Origin: Bermanella marisrubri
GTDB lineage: Bacteria; Pseudomonadota; Gammaproteobacteria; Pseudomonadales; Oceanobacteraceae
Direction of reading: 5' to 3'
Assembly: GCF_012295615.1 (NCBI RefSeq)
Contig: NZ_CP051183.1
Location: forward strand, 1,059,001-1,123,000
DNA: 64,000 bases
The position numbers and the translations under genes were made by a program. How positions within the stretch are numbered: position 1 is the stretch's first letter; each line of letters opens with the position of its first letter. Below are positions 28,131 to 37,982 of the stretch, piece by piece. The notes beneath the pieces are model-generated. The model saw nothing but the letters and a program-made list of their open reading frames with translations. It was not told the origin of the DNA and made no database searches.

Positions 28131-28508
28131 TCATTCGGTCAATTAATATGACACTCAGTATAGATGAAGCGCCGATTGTAGCAGCCTTTTCCTGTTAGCC
28201 AACTATCTGGATGTAATTTTGCGAGCCAGCACCGAGTGGCATAATCCTTTCGGGGTGGGAAAGTGAACACTTGTTTATGACGAATGATGTTTATCCTGAC
28301 GTGTGTTTATGAAACCCACTAGGATCTATGCTATGTTTGACGCCGAATATAACAGGGTGGGGGCATATTTAACGGCCCACGACTGGGTATCAGTGGAACT
28401 TTGTTCACTGAAAATGGTCATTTTTTTGTTTTGCTTGTTCTCGTCTCAAGCAGGGCAACTCGACCTTTTTTGATATTTCAGCACGACCGATTATAAGAGA
28501 GTTAAAAC
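28131..28508. other. Divergent intergenic region, plsB and the Gld-like operon
   Basis: 378 bases between divergent genes. It contains a sigma-E-like promoter candidate for the plus-strand operon (listed separately). A 46-codon open frame starting near 28333 has no convincing ribosome site and I do not call it. No RNA gene seen. Confidence 0.5.
28395..28422 (+). promoter_or_regulatory. Candidate sigma-E-type promoter before the Gld-like ABC operon
   Basis: GGAACTT, then 15 bases, then GTCATT. The first element is identical to the sigma-E -35 consensus; the second keeps the GTC and the following A but not the rest of the -10. Transcription would start about 80 bases before the ABC ATPase gene. 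Found by eye only. Confidence 0.3.
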
Positions 28509-29444
28509 ATGATTCGTGTGGAAAAACTTACGAAAGACTTTGATGGATTCAAAGCTGTGAATCAGTTGGATTTATCCGTATCGCCAGGGGAAGTATTGGG
28601 TTTTCTTGGGCCAAATGGTGCGGGTAAATCTACGACGATGAAAATGTTAACAGGGTTTTTAAAGCCAACCAGTGGGAATATTTCAGTTTTTGATATCGAC
28701 GTTTTGCAAAACCCTAAAGCAGCGCAGCAACTGATTGGTTATTTGCCTGAGGGTGCGCCAGCCTATCAAGAAATGACTGTGCGGGGTTTTCTCAATTTTA
28801 TTGCTGATATCCGAGGACTACAGGGCGAAATAAAGCGAAAGCGTTTGGATATAGTTATTGATCAAGTTGAATTGAGTGGCGTGCTAGATAAGCCGATAGA
28901 GAATCTCTCTAAAGGTTTTGCCCGACGAGTGGGGCTGGCTCAGGCCATTATTCACGATCCGCAGGTGCTTATTTTAGATGAGCCGACAGATGGGTTGGAT
29001 CCCAATCAGAAACATCAGGTTAGAGAGCTCATTAAAGGGCTGGCGAAAGATAAAATCGTGATCATCTCTACTCATATCTTGGAAGAGGTCAGTGCGGTTT
29101 GTACTCGTGCTGTGATTATCAACCAAGGTAAATTGCTTTTAGATGGTGAGCCGCAAACTCTTGAGCGAGAAAGTCGTCATCACAATGCTATACAACTGCA
29201 GCTAGAAAGTGACGTAGAGGAGGCTGAGGATCAGTTGTCTCAAATTACCGGAATTGATGCTGTTGAAGTGCTGGGAGAGCGCCAATATATGTTATTTCCA
29301 GAAAACGGCAGTATGCAGTTGCCTCAATTAGTTCGTTTTCTTGATGAAAACAAATGGCCAGTGGAAAACCTGCATTTGGAAAAAGGTCGTTTGGAAGATG
29401 TCTTCCGCCAGGTGACCAGTCGCCATAACCATGGACAAGATTAA
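28509..29444 (+). CDS. ABC transporter ATP-binding protein, GldA-like
   Basis: A 311-residue ATPase with Walker A 'GPNGAGKST' (near 37-45), signature 'LSKGFARRVGLAQA' and Walker B 'VLILDEPTDGLDP', plus a C-terminal regulatory extension of the DUF4162 kind. It is followed after 10 bases by an ABC-2 permease and then a large GldG-like protein. This three-part set occurs in many non-gliding gammaproteobacteria; the substrate is unknown. The name GldA is by family likeness, and no gliding is implied. Confidence 0.85.
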   Translation: MIRVEKLTKDFDGFKAVNQLDLSVSPGEVLGFLGPNGAGKSTTMKMLTGFLKPTSGNISVFDIDVLQNPKAAQQLIGYLPEGAPAYQEMTVRGFLNFIADIRGLQGEIKRKRLDIVIDQVELSGVLDKPIENLSKGFARRVGLAQAIIHDPQVLILDEPTDGLDPNQKHQVRELIKGLAKDKIVIISTHILEEVSAVCTRAVIINQGKLLLDGEPQTLERESRHHNAIQLQLESDVEEAEDQLSQITGIDAVEVLGERQYMLFPENGSMQLPQLVRFLDENKWPVENLHLEKGRLEDVFRQVTSRHNHGQD

Positions 29445-29454
29445 GGAGTAACTG

Positions 29455-30186
29455 ATGAATATGACGTGGTTACTAGCAAAACGGCAATTGCATAGTTATT
29501 TTGCAACCCCAATTGCCTATGTATTTATTTTTATTTTTTTAGTATTGGCGGGAGTATTTACCTTTTATCTGGGTAATTTTTACGAGCGAGGCCAAGCCGA
29601 TCTCAGTGCATTCTTTAATTTTCACCCTTGGTTATATCTCTTCTTTTTGCCTGCAATTGCTATGGGGTTGTGGGCGCCAGAACGTCAACTAGGCACTATT
29701 GAATTGTTGATGACATTACCTATTGGAGTGCGCAACGCGGTCCTGGGTAAATTTTTTGCCGCTTGGTTGTTTGCAGGACTGGCGTTGCTCTTAAGTTTTC
29801 CCATTTGGTTGACTGTGAATTATTTGGGCGAACCGGATCAAGGAGTGATCATTGCTGGCTATTTCGGTAGTTGGCTAATGGCGGGCAGTTTCTTGGCCAT
29901 AGGCAGTTGCATGTCAGCTACAACAAAAAATCAAATAGTTGCATTTATCTTTACTGTGGTCGTGTGTTTTGTCTTTATGGTTTCCGGCGTGCCGATGGTT
30001 TTAGATGCTTTTGCTTGGGCTCCAAGTTGGGTGACTGATTTTGTAGCTGGTTTAAGCTTTTTAACTCGATTCGATGCGATCGCTCGCGGTGTGCTGGACG
30101 TGCGAGATATTATCTATTTTATTGCCATGATGGTTTTTTGGTTGTTTTTAACGGAAGTTGTGATTACGCGAAACAAGGCAAGCTAA
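29455..30186 (+). CDS. ABC-2 type permease, GldF-like
   Basis: A 243-residue membrane protein with six hydrophobic segments and almost no soluble domain. Segment pattern and wording such as 'MTLPIGVRNAVLGKFFAAW' match the ABC-2 permease family of Gld/Nos-type transporters ('TIELLMTLP' is a common family signature). It lies between its ATPase and the GldG-like subunit, spaced by 10 bases on each side, a compact operon. Confidence 0.85.
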   Translation: MNMTWLLAKRQLHSYFATPIAYVFIFIFLVLAGVFTFYLGNFYERGQADLSAFFNFHPWLYLFFLPAIAMGLWAPERQLGTIELLMTLPIGVRNAVLGKFFAAWLFAGLALLLSFPIWLTVNYLGEPDQGVIIAGYFGSWLMAGSFLAIGSCMSATTKNQIVAFIFTVVVCFVFMVSGVPMVLDAFAWAPSWVTDFVAGLSFLTRFDAIARGVLDVRDIIYFIAMMVFWLFLTEVVITRNKAS

Positions 30187-30196
30187 GGAATCAAGA

Positions 30197-32041
30197 ATGA
30201 AGTCTAATATTGTAAAAGTGATTGCCGCCGCGGTTTTGTTCGTCGCGGTATTGATCGTTACTCAGTTGAGTCTCGATAACTGGCGTGCGGATTTAACACA
30301 GGAACAAGTTTATAGTCTGAGTGGTGGTACAGAACGCTTACTATCAGACTTAGAAGAGGACATTCAGCTAACACTTTATTTTAGCGATAAAGCAAGTAAA
30401 GACTTAACCGCTTTGCGTGGTTATGCAAGCCGTGTTGAAGAAATACTCGAAGAGTATGTGCTGTTAGCTGATGGAAAAATTAGTTTTGACGTTATTGACC
30501 CAGAACCTTTTTCGGAAGCTGAGGATCAAGCGGCAGAGGCAGGCTTACAAGCAGTGCCAATTGCCACCGGAGATGATGTTTACTTCGGTTTGCACGCAAA
30601 AAACACTCGAAATAATGAAGCGATTATTGCGTTCTTGCAGCCAGACCGAGAAGCTTTTCTTGAATATGAACTCAGTGAAATGATTTATCGCTTAGGCCAA
30701 GCTATGAACCCAAAGGTCGGTCTGTATTCTAGTCTAGATATGACAGGGGGATTTGATATGCAGCGCGGCGGTCAGTTGCCTCCTTGGGTTGTTTACGAGC
30801 AAATGGATCGACTCTATGACGTGCGTTTATTGAGTGAATCAATGGATGAACTCAGTAATGAGTTGGACTTATTGGTATTGGTACAACCTAAAGAACTTGA
30901 CGATCAGGCTTTATATGCAATTGATCAATACGCTATGAATGGCGGAAAGATAGTGTTATTTGTTGATCCTCATGCAGAGACTGATCAGAGCCACATGATG
31001 GATCCGGCTGCATCTCAGCTTGGGTTAAACGCTGTGGCGCCGCTATTAGATGCTTGGGGAGTAGAATATTTACCCGACGATATTGTTGTGGATAAAGCGT
31101 ATGGCCTAACAGTATCGGTTGGCCAAGGGCTGCCGCCTGTACGCCATTTCGGATTGTTGGGTGTGCAACCGGAGAGCCTTAACCCGAATGAAGTGGTGAC
31201 GGCTGATCTTGAAGTGGTTAACTTCGCCAGTGCAGGGACGCTCAGTGCCCCTGAGCAGGCGACTACTCAGTTTGATGCTTTGGCATGGTCGAGTCCCTAT
31301 GCGCATACGATGGACGTAAATCAGTACAAAATGCTGAAAGATCCGCGCCAAATTATGAATGCAGTGGCAGATAAGTTGGAAGATCCAGAAAGCGAAGAAA
31401 ACAGTTATGTATTGGCTGCTCGCATCAGTGGTCAGGCGACCAGTGCCTTTGATCAACCGCCTGAAGCGGTTGAATCGAAAGTCGATCACATCGCCAGCAC
31501 TGACAAGCTAAACGCTATTGTGGTGGCCGATACAGATGTATTGACTGATCGCCTTTGGGTAAGTGTTGAAAATTTCTTTGGACAGCGTGTGATGCAGCCA
31601 TGGGCTGACAATGGCGCTTTTACTAGCAATATGCTTGAGCAATTTGTAGGTAGCGCTGATCTTATCGATATTCGCTCACGAGGACGCTTCCATCGACCTT
31701 TCGTCGTTGTAGAGGATTTAAAGCTTGAAGCAGAAGAGCAGTACCTAGACAACGAACGTCGACTACAGCAACAGTTGCAAGAAACGGAACAGCGTATGGC
31801 AGAGTTAGAGCAACAAAGGAATCAGGATTCCATGATGTTAAGTCCAGAGCAAGAAGCCACGCTTGCAGCTTTCCAAGAGGAAAAGCTGGCGATTCGTAAG
31901 GCATTAAGGGATGTTCGTCATGAGCTGGACAAAGATATTGAAACTCTCGGTACGCAACTTAAAGTGCTGAATATTGCGGTGGCACCCGTCTTACTCACTT
32001 TGTTAGTGTGGCTTGTTGCTCGATGGCGCTTGCGTCGCTAA
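30197..32041 (+). CDS. GldG-like ABC transporter auxiliary protein
   Basis: A 614-residue protein anchored by one helix at each end (about 9-27 and 590-608), with a large extracytoplasmic region between. The first part ('EQVYSLSGGTERLLSDLEEDIQLTLYFS') is the signature of the ABC_transp_aux/GldG family. A coiled coil rich in Glu/Gln occupies roughly 515-585, before the final helix. In many relatives a DUF4340 gene follows; here the next gene is slyX on the other strand. Role unknown, presumably an assembly or export accessory. Confidence 0.85.
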   Translation: MKSNIVKVIAAAVLFVAVLIVTQLSLDNWRADLTQEQVYSLSGGTERLLSDLEEDIQLTLYFSDKASKDLTALRGYASRVEEILEEYVLLADGKISFDVIDPEPFSEAEDQAAEAGLQAVPIATGDDVYFGLHAKNTRNNEAIIAFLQPDREAFLEYELSEMIYRLGQAMNPKVGLYSSLDMTGGFDMQRGGQLPPWVVYEQMDRLYDVRLLSESMDELSNELDLLVLVQPKELDDQALYAIDQYAMNGGKIVLFVDPHAETDQSHMMDPAASQLGLNAVAPLLDAWGVEYLPDDIVVDKAYGLTVSVGQGLPPVRHFGLLGVQPESLNPNEVVTADLEVVNFASAGTLSAPEQATTQFDALAWSSPYAHTMDVNQYKMLKDPRQIMNAVADKLEDPESEENSYVLAARISGQATSAFDQPPEAVESKVDHIASTDKLNAIVVADTDVLTDRLWVSVENFFGQRVMQPWADNGAFTSNMLEQFVGSADLIDIRSRGRFHRPFVVVEDLKLEAEEQYLDNERRLQQQLQETEQRMAELEQQRNQDSMMLSPEQEATLAAFQEEKLAIRKALRDVRHELDKDIETLGTQLKVLNIAVAPVLLTLLVWLVARWRLRR

Positions 32042-32062
32042 AGCAACCGCTTGAGTCTTTTC

Positions 32063-32278
32063 TCAATAGTGTGGGGGCGGCGTTTCCTCGTCCGCTCCCT
32101 TTATTTGGGAACTTCCCACTTCATCTAAGCGAGAATTAATGTGTTTCAATGCTCGCTCCAGCAGCGTAATTTGCGCTTGTTGCTGGGTAATTACTTGATT
32201 CATTTCTTCCACATTGTTTTCTAAAAAAGCGATTCGCATTTGTAGATCGGTGATTTGTTCGTCTGAGTTATCAGTCAT
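32063..32278 (-). CDS. slyX: SlyX family coiled-coil protein
   Basis: A 71-residue protein with heptad leucine/isoleucine spacing through residues 8-50 ('LQMRIAFLENNVEEMNQVI', 'QQAQITLLERALKHI') and the 'PPPHY' C-terminus typical of SlyX. Function is undefined in any organism. It is convergent with the GldG-like gene, 21 bases apart. Confidence 0.9.
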   Translation of the reverse strand: MTDNSDEQITDLQMRIAFLENNVEEMNQVITQQQAQITLLERALKHINSRLDEVGSSQIKGADEETPPPHY

Positions 32279-32392
32279 AATTTCTATCGTGTTGATTTTT
32301 AACGCTAATTCATATTAGATACACTTGCTTGGCTGAATTGTACACCAAGTTCGTGAATTACTGATCATTTGGTTAATGTGAGAAGGTTTGAG

Positions 32393-32908
32393 ATGCAAAA
32401 CTCATCGTTTAAAAAAGTGTTGGTGAATGTATTAATTGCAATTCCAGCGCCCGCCATTATGGCAGCTTTGTTCTATTTCATCGGCGGTAGTCAGGTTTTT
32501 ACCTTTGCAGATCCTGTGGCTGCAGCCAGTAATGAAAACTTAGTTACGTTATTTGTTCAACAGCCTGGTGCTGTCCTCGGTTATCTGATTTGTGTCGCAT
32601 TCGTATTTGTTCTACTTCTGATGGCATCTGGCTTATCTAAGCCTCAGGGTCGTTATAAGCGTCGTGGTACTGGCACTTTAATTGAGAACGACGTGGACGA
32701 TGGCCGTGAGCGCGGCTTAGTCAAGTGGTTCAACGTGAAAAAAGGCTTTGGTTTTATTACGCGAGATAACGGTGAAGACGTGTTTGTACACTTTCGTTCT
32801 ATCCGTGGAACTGGCCACCGCTCTTTGAGTGAGGGCCAAAACGTGAAGTTTAGTGTGGTGGATGGTCAAAAAGGTCTACAGGCAGAAGACGTTTCTGTTG
32901 TGAAATAA
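32393..32908 (+). CDS. Membrane-anchored cold-shock-domain protein
   Basis: A 171-residue fusion: two hydrophobic segments at about 8-30 and 60-80, a basic linker ('RYKRRGTG'), then a full cold-shock domain (about 107-171) with RNP1 'KGFGFIT' and RNP2 'VFVHF', which bind single-stranded RNA or DNA. The domain would sit in the cytoplasm at the inner face of the membrane. ATG 32393 has AGAAGG upstream; an earlier TTG in frame is rejected. The gene is alone, followed by a strong terminator. Binding residues look intact; targets and purpose of anchoring are unknown. Confidence 0.85.
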   Translation: MQNSSFKKVLVNVLIAIPAPAIMAALFYFIGGSQVFTFADPVAAASNENLVTLFVQQPGAVLGYLICVAFVFVLLLMASGLSKPQGRYKRRGTGTLIENDVDDGRERGLVKWFNVKKGFGFITRDNGEDVFVHFRSIRGTGHRSLSEGQNVKFSVVDGQKGLQAEDVSVVK

Positions 32909-32930
32909 TCGATCACACAGTACGAATTGG

Positions 32931-32966
32931 AAAGGCTCGACGGATTCCCGTCGAGCCTTTTTTATT
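32931..32966. terminator. Bidirectional terminator after the cold-shock gene
   Basis: AAAGGCTCGACGG / CCGTCGAGCCTTT, a 13-bp perfect stem with a 4-base loop, then a T run on the plus side. It also lies at the end of the convergent minus-strand gene. Confidence 0.9.
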
Positions 32967-33357
32967 GTTGTTCTTGCCAATCAATGAGAGCTTCTTGTTG
33001 ATTCGGAAGGATTTGCCACCATTTTGTATCAGGGCGCTGACCTTCTGACCAGCCAGAATTTGAGCATCGAATCTCTGTGTTAAGCTCATGGGATGCTGTC
33101 TGTGCACATTCTAAGTCGGTATCCCATGGGGTTGCATTGGTTTGAAACCAGATACTGCTGAATGCACCGACCGCATTACCAAAAACGGTCACTATCATGC
33201 CATCGGCTTTCCAAGTGGCACGTGCCTCAGATTTCTTTTTTACGAGTTGGGTTTGCTCAACCTCAGAAAAGCGAGTTTTCAGCCAATCACCGATTTGTTT
33301 GAACGTAATATCGAGTGCGTAGATTTCGATATCTGGATAGCGTTCTGGGTTACTCAT
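32962..33357 (-). CDS. Unknown 131-residue protein
   Basis: Not recognised. A soluble-looking protein with no signal peptide; two cysteines (in 'DLECAQ' and 'EIRCSN') and several tryptophans are visible. Its start overlaps the end of the preceding two-helix membrane gene by eight bases, so the two are probably translated together. It is the last gene of the dapE-rlmA operon. No function assigned. Confidence 0.75.
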   Translation of the reverse strand: MSNPERYPDIEIYALDITFKQIGDWLKTRFSEVEQTQLVKKKSEARATWKADGMIVTVFGNAVGAFSSIWFQTNATPWDTDLECAQTASHELNTEIRCSNSGWSEGQRPDTKWWQILPNQQEALIDWQEQQ

Positions 33358-33643
33358 GGTCTGTGTTTTTATCCTTAGAGACTGGCCGTGATGGTTTGTT
33401 GAATAAATTAAACCAGCGGTAATAAGTTAAAGCGAAATAGGCGAATAGGGCAACTACGAATCCAAATGCAACCAGTGCCAGTGCGGCTAAATAGGACAAA
33501 CTATGCCAAACACCTATAAGTTCTGCGCTGTAATAGAATAGGGCGATACCACTATAAAACAGGCCTAGCCCAGCCAAAAACAGCATAAGTGAGAGCTGAG
33601 TTTGATGGGCAAATTGATATAGTTTTTGTTTAAACCATTTCAT
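33350..33643 (-). CDS. Unknown small membrane protein, two helices
   Basis: A 97-residue protein with two hydrophobic helices (about 18-40 and 48-73), a basic N-terminus and a polar C-terminal tail. Not recognised. It begins nine bases after rlmA and overlaps the next unknown gene, so it belongs to the same transcript. Could be a partner or membrane anchor for that protein; this is inference. Confidence 0.75.
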   Translation of the reverse strand: MKWFKQKLYQFAHQTQLSLMLFLAGLGLFYSGIALFYYSAELIGVWHSLSYLAALALVAFGFVVALFAYFALTYYRWFNLFNKPSRPVSKDKNTDHE

Positions 33644-33652
33644 GGCATTTTG

Positions 33653-34483
33653 CTATAGAGCCTTGGGTTTGAATAAGTCCACATTGACATGGACTCGTAA
33701 CGAAATACAACGCTGTTCTTTCAGCTGTTCTTGAGTTTCAACACTTGAACGCCAGACATGAGGCGTCATAGCAAGTAGGTGCTGAATATCAGTCTGGGGG
33801 AGTTCAATGCTGAAGTCCAGTTGTTGACGTCTCTCGTGGTCAAAATAGGGCGACATAATGGTTTCTACGTCGAGTGCATTGAATCTAGGATTATCATATA
33901 TGGCTTGTTTCAACTCCATAAGATGATATTGACCGCTTGATACAATAATCACTAACCCTTGCTCGTTACAGAGACGGTGCAATGATTCAGGCATGATTCG
34001 ATTAAATATATTAAGCACGAGGTGCTGGCTATGGTCACTGAAGGGCGCGCTCTTACCGTTGGCAACGAGCCAATTGATAGCACTATCGCGTTTACAAGCT
34101 GACTTAATTGCGTCTTTGCTGATATCTAAACCAAACAAGTCATGGCCTATTTGATGATCACTCAGTACATTATGTAAACGTTCAGTGTAATAGCCCTCGC
34201 CACAACCCAGATCCAAGACTTGGATCTGTGATTCTTGCCATAAATAATCAATCACTTGTTGGTTTATACAATCACTGATGCTTTGATAATGCCCAGCATC
34301 TAAGAAAGCACGGCGAGCTTTTACCATTTCCACGCCATCGCCCGGTTGTTTGCTTTTCTTGTTAGGGTTGAGCAATAGATTAAAGTAGCCTTGCTTCGCT
34401 TGATCAAAGCTATGACCTTGCTCACAGCGAAGGCTGCGCTGCTCCTTTTGCAGCGCGGTCTGACAAACAGGACAAATGAGCAT
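33653..34483 (-). CDS. rlmA: 23S rRNA m1G745 methyltransferase RlmA
   Basis: A 276-residue methyltransferase. The N-terminal zinc ribbon is visible ('CPVCQTAL', then Cys and His in 'LRCEQGHSFD'), followed by the family phrase 'AKQGYFNLLL' and SAM motif 'VLDLGCGEGYYT' around residues 95-106. It methylates G745 (E. coli numbering) in helix 35. Starts one base after the dapE stop. Confidence 0.92.
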   Translation of the reverse strand: MLICPVCQTALQKEQRSLRCEQGHSFDQAKQGYFNLLLNPNKKSKQPGDGVEMVKARRAFLDAGHYQSISDCINQQVIDYLWQESQIQVLDLGCGEGYYTERLHNVLSDHQIGHDLFGLDISKDAIKSACKRDSAINWLVANGKSAPFSDHSQHLVLNIFNRIMPESLHRLCNEQGLVIIVSSGQYHLMELKQAIYDNPRFNALDVETIMSPYFDHERRQQLDFSIELPQTDIQHLLAMTPHVWRSSVETQEQLKEQRCISLRVHVNVDLFKPKAL

Positions 34484-34484
34484 A

Positions 34485-35639
<1,155 letters not shown>

Positions 35640-36386
35640 TTAATGATGGTTTGATTCGTTTGATTGGCGTTCGAGTAGCTTATCGATACTACTTAATACG
35701 CCTCTAAGCATGTTTAGTTCAATTTTTTCTGGGCGCGCTCGGTTAAATAAGCGTTTGAATCGCAACATGGCTTGCCCTGGGTGCGCTTTAATAATAAAAC
35801 CTGCACGGGTCAGTGTATTTTCCAAATGACTATAGAATTTATTCAGCTCCGCTACTTGCGGATACTCTTTACTTTCGATTGACGGTTGTGAGCGTTGAGC
35901 CATAAACAATTCATAGCATACGACTTGCACTGCTTGAGCCACGTTGAGTACTGGATAGTCAGGGTTACCTGGTATATCCATATGAAATTGGGCCAAGCGT
36001 AATTCTTCATTGTTTAAACCCATGCGCTCTGGACCAAACATAATAGCAACTTTACCTTGGGGAATTTCGTCGTTGATGTGCGCAGCGGCTTCTCGTACCT
36101 CTTTGATGGGCCAAGGGTGACTGCGGCTACGCGCACTTGTTGCAAAGACCAATTGGCAGTCTTCGATAGCGACATCAATGGAATTCACCACTCGTGCTGA
36201 TTCGAGCAAATCGGTTGCACCTGCTGCCATTGACGTAGCTTGCTCGCTTGGGTAATCCACAGGGTCCACTAAAACCAGGTCGCTTAGGCCCATGTTTTTC
36301 ATTGCTCTTGCAGCAGCGCCTATGTTGCCAGGGTGCCAAGTACGGACCATGACGATGCGAATGTTACTTAAAGAAGAGTGGCTCAT
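35640..36386 (-). CDS. trmJ: tRNA (Cm32/Um32) 2'-O-methyltransferase TrmJ
   Basis: SPOUT-class methyltransferase acting on tRNA position 32. Motifs: 'VRTWHPGNIGAAARAMKNMG' near the N-terminus, 'FGPERMGLNNEEL' and 'YPVLNVAQAVQV', the knotted SAM site. ATG 36386 gives 248 residues as in E. coli; an upstream start would add a stretch that does not resemble the family. First gene of the trmJ-dapE-rlmA run. Confidence 0.93.
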   Translation of the reverse strand: MSHSSLSNIRIVMVRTWHPGNIGAAARAMKNMGLSDLVLVDPVDYPSEQATSMAAGATDLLESARVVNSIDVAIEDCQLVFATSARSRSHPWPIKEVREAAAHINDEIPQGKVAIMFGPERMGLNNEELRLAQFHMDIPGNPDYPVLNVAQAVQVVCYELFMAQRSQPSIESKEYPQVAELNKFYSHLENTLTRAGFIIKAHPGQAMLRFKRLFNRARPEKIELNMLRGVLSSIDKLLERQSNESNHH

Positions 36387-36521
36387 ACCGTTTAAAATCA
36401 GGCAAAATCGAGGGCGCAATGCTACCACAAGCGTATAAACAGCGCTATTTGTCCCTATACCTCACCATGTGTTATTGATATAAATGTCAGTAAATAACAA
36501 TAAATCAAAATGGAAGATGCT

Positions 36522-37205
36522 ATGACTTCAATCGCTCCTGCTCCGTGGTCCCTAGAAGGTTCGGGGTATATTTTGCTTTGTCGCTTTTCCGAAGAGTTTA
36601 TTAAAAACCATGCTCATATGGATCCGCGCTTACTAAGGGCCTTCAATGGGGGGCTGGGTACACTCATGCTGGTGGATTATCAGCAAAGTAATGTGGGGCC
36701 GTATCAAGAGCTATTGCTGATCCCTGGGCGGCTTAGGTTAGATAGACGCGGCTATTTTCACATACCACAGATTTATGTTTCCAGTCAGGATTCAATCGAT
36801 AATGGTCGTAAGAATTGGGGGATTCCCAAGCGATTGGCAACATTCAAAATGGAACAAAAAGCCGGTTACGAAGAGATCATAGTGACCTCACAAGAGGGCA
36901 GTAAAGGTCGCTTTCAGTTCAAACCCAAGGGGCCTAGGGTTCCATTTACAACGGCGTTGTTGCCCAAAGCATTTAAACGACTAATACAGTTTGATGATGC
37001 TGATCGCTGCTTGTTAACGCAGATTTCAGGAAGTGGGAAAATGCAATGGCTTAAGGTGCAAGACATAAATATTGAGGCGTCCTTAATGGCGCCTGTAAGC
37101 AAGCAGCATGTTTTGGCTGCGATAAAGGTGCCTGATTTTAAGCTTTGTTTCCCTACCGCCGAAGAATTGGATAAGCAGCAATTGGCATTGTCGGTGACTG
37201 ACTAA
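36522..37205 (+). CDS. Acetoacetate decarboxylase-family protein
   Basis: A 227-residue protein with the family signature around 'SIDNGRKNWGIPKRLATF' (residues about 88-105); the lysine in 'GIPK' is in the place expected for the Schiff-base lysine, followed by Arg instead of the second lysine of clostridial enzymes. ATG 36522 is favoured by GGAAG upstream over an ATG 12 bases earlier. Substrate is unknown: many proteins of this fold are not true acetoacetate decarboxylases. It sits between trmJ (divergent) and fabR, which hints at a lipid-related role, by inference. Confidence 0.75.
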   Translation: MTSIAPAPWSLEGSGYILLCRFSEEFIKNHAHMDPRLLRAFNGGLGTLMLVDYQQSNVGPYQELLLIPGRLRLDRRGYFHIPQIYVSSQDSIDNGRKNWGIPKRLATFKMEQKAGYEEIIVTSQEGSKGRFQFKPKGPRVPFTTALLPKAFKRLIQFDDADRCLLTQISGSGKMQWLKVQDINIEASLMAPVSKQHVLAAIKVPDFKLCFPTAEELDKQQLALSVTD

Positions 37206-37292
37206 TCCCTGACTCGTGCAGTTTATGACTGCGTAAGTACTAGGTTTTTATGTTTAGCAGGGTACAATGTCAGTCTAGAAAAAGGATTACTC

Positions 37293-37916
37293 ATGAGTAC
37301 CCGTGCAGAACAAAAGTTAAAAACTCGGCAGTCAATTATCGACGCCGCTCTTGATTTGAGTAAAGACAAAGGCTTCCCCGCGTTAAGTCTGCGAGAGGTG
37401 ACTCGACAAGCTGGAATCGCACCTGCGACCTTCTATCGGCATTTTGTTGATATGGAGGACTTAGGCTTGGCTCTGGTTGATCAAGTTAGCTTAATCTTGC
37501 GTCAATTAATGCGTCAAGCACGTCAACGCGTGAAAATTAAAGGTTCGGTTGTAAATACCTCTGTTGAGACCTTTATGGAGTTCGTGGAAAATTACCCTAA
37601 TTTGATTCGGTTACTGAATACGGATATTGCATCTGGTCCAAAACCGTTTCGGGAATCTATTATTCGTGAGACACGTCGCTTTGCAGAAGAGCTAACGGAT
37701 GATCTCAATAGCAAGGAGCAGCGTGATCGCCAGCCTCTCGCTCATGTTCCCGAGTTAGCAGAAATGATGGTGCTACTGGTGTTTAACCAAGGAGTAGCAG
37801 CATTAGAAATGGATACGGAACAGCGCAAGCAATTGATTAAAAAGCTCAACTTAGAACTTAGGATGTTACTAGCTGGAAGTCACGCTCTTTATTTGAAAAT
37901 CCACGGCAAGAAGTAA
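37293..37916 (+). CDS. fabR: FabR, TetR-family repressor of unsaturated fatty acid genes
   Basis: A 207-residue regulator with an N-terminal helix-turn-helix ('LSLREVTRQAGIAPATFYRHF', about residues 30-50 in two parts) and a C-terminal ligand domain. The phrases 'DLGLALVDQVSLILRQLMRQARQR' and 'TSVETFMEFVE' follow E. coli FabR closely, which represses fabA/fabB according to the pool of unsaturated acyl chains. Its usual targets are not in the window. AAAAGG ribosome site. A strong terminator follows. Confidence 0.88.
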   Translation: MSTRAEQKLKTRQSIIDAALDLSKDKGFPALSLREVTRQAGIAPATFYRHFVDMEDLGLALVDQVSLILRQLMRQARQRVKIKGSVVNTSVETFMEFVENYPNLIRLLNTDIASGPKPFRESIIRETRRFAEELTDDLNSKEQRDRQPLAHVPELAEMMVLLVFNQGVAALEMDTEQRKQLIKKLNLELRMLLAGSHALYLKIHGKK

Positions 37917-37928
37917 CATAAGCGCTTA

Positions 37929-37968
37929 TAAAAAAGCAGCCCTTCCATCACTGAAAGGGCTGCTTTTT
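37929..37968. terminator. Bidirectional terminator between fabR and the vWA gene
   Basis: AAAAAGCAGCCCTT / AAGGGCTGCTTTTT stem with a 10-base loop; flanking A and T runs allow use from both sides. Confidence 0.9.
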
Positions 37969-37982
37969 TTATGCATACAGTC

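Noticed and set aside
28333-28473. 46-codon plus-strand frame before the Gld-like operon
   Set aside because: Ribosome site poorly placed, and the frame covers the probable promoter of the operon.
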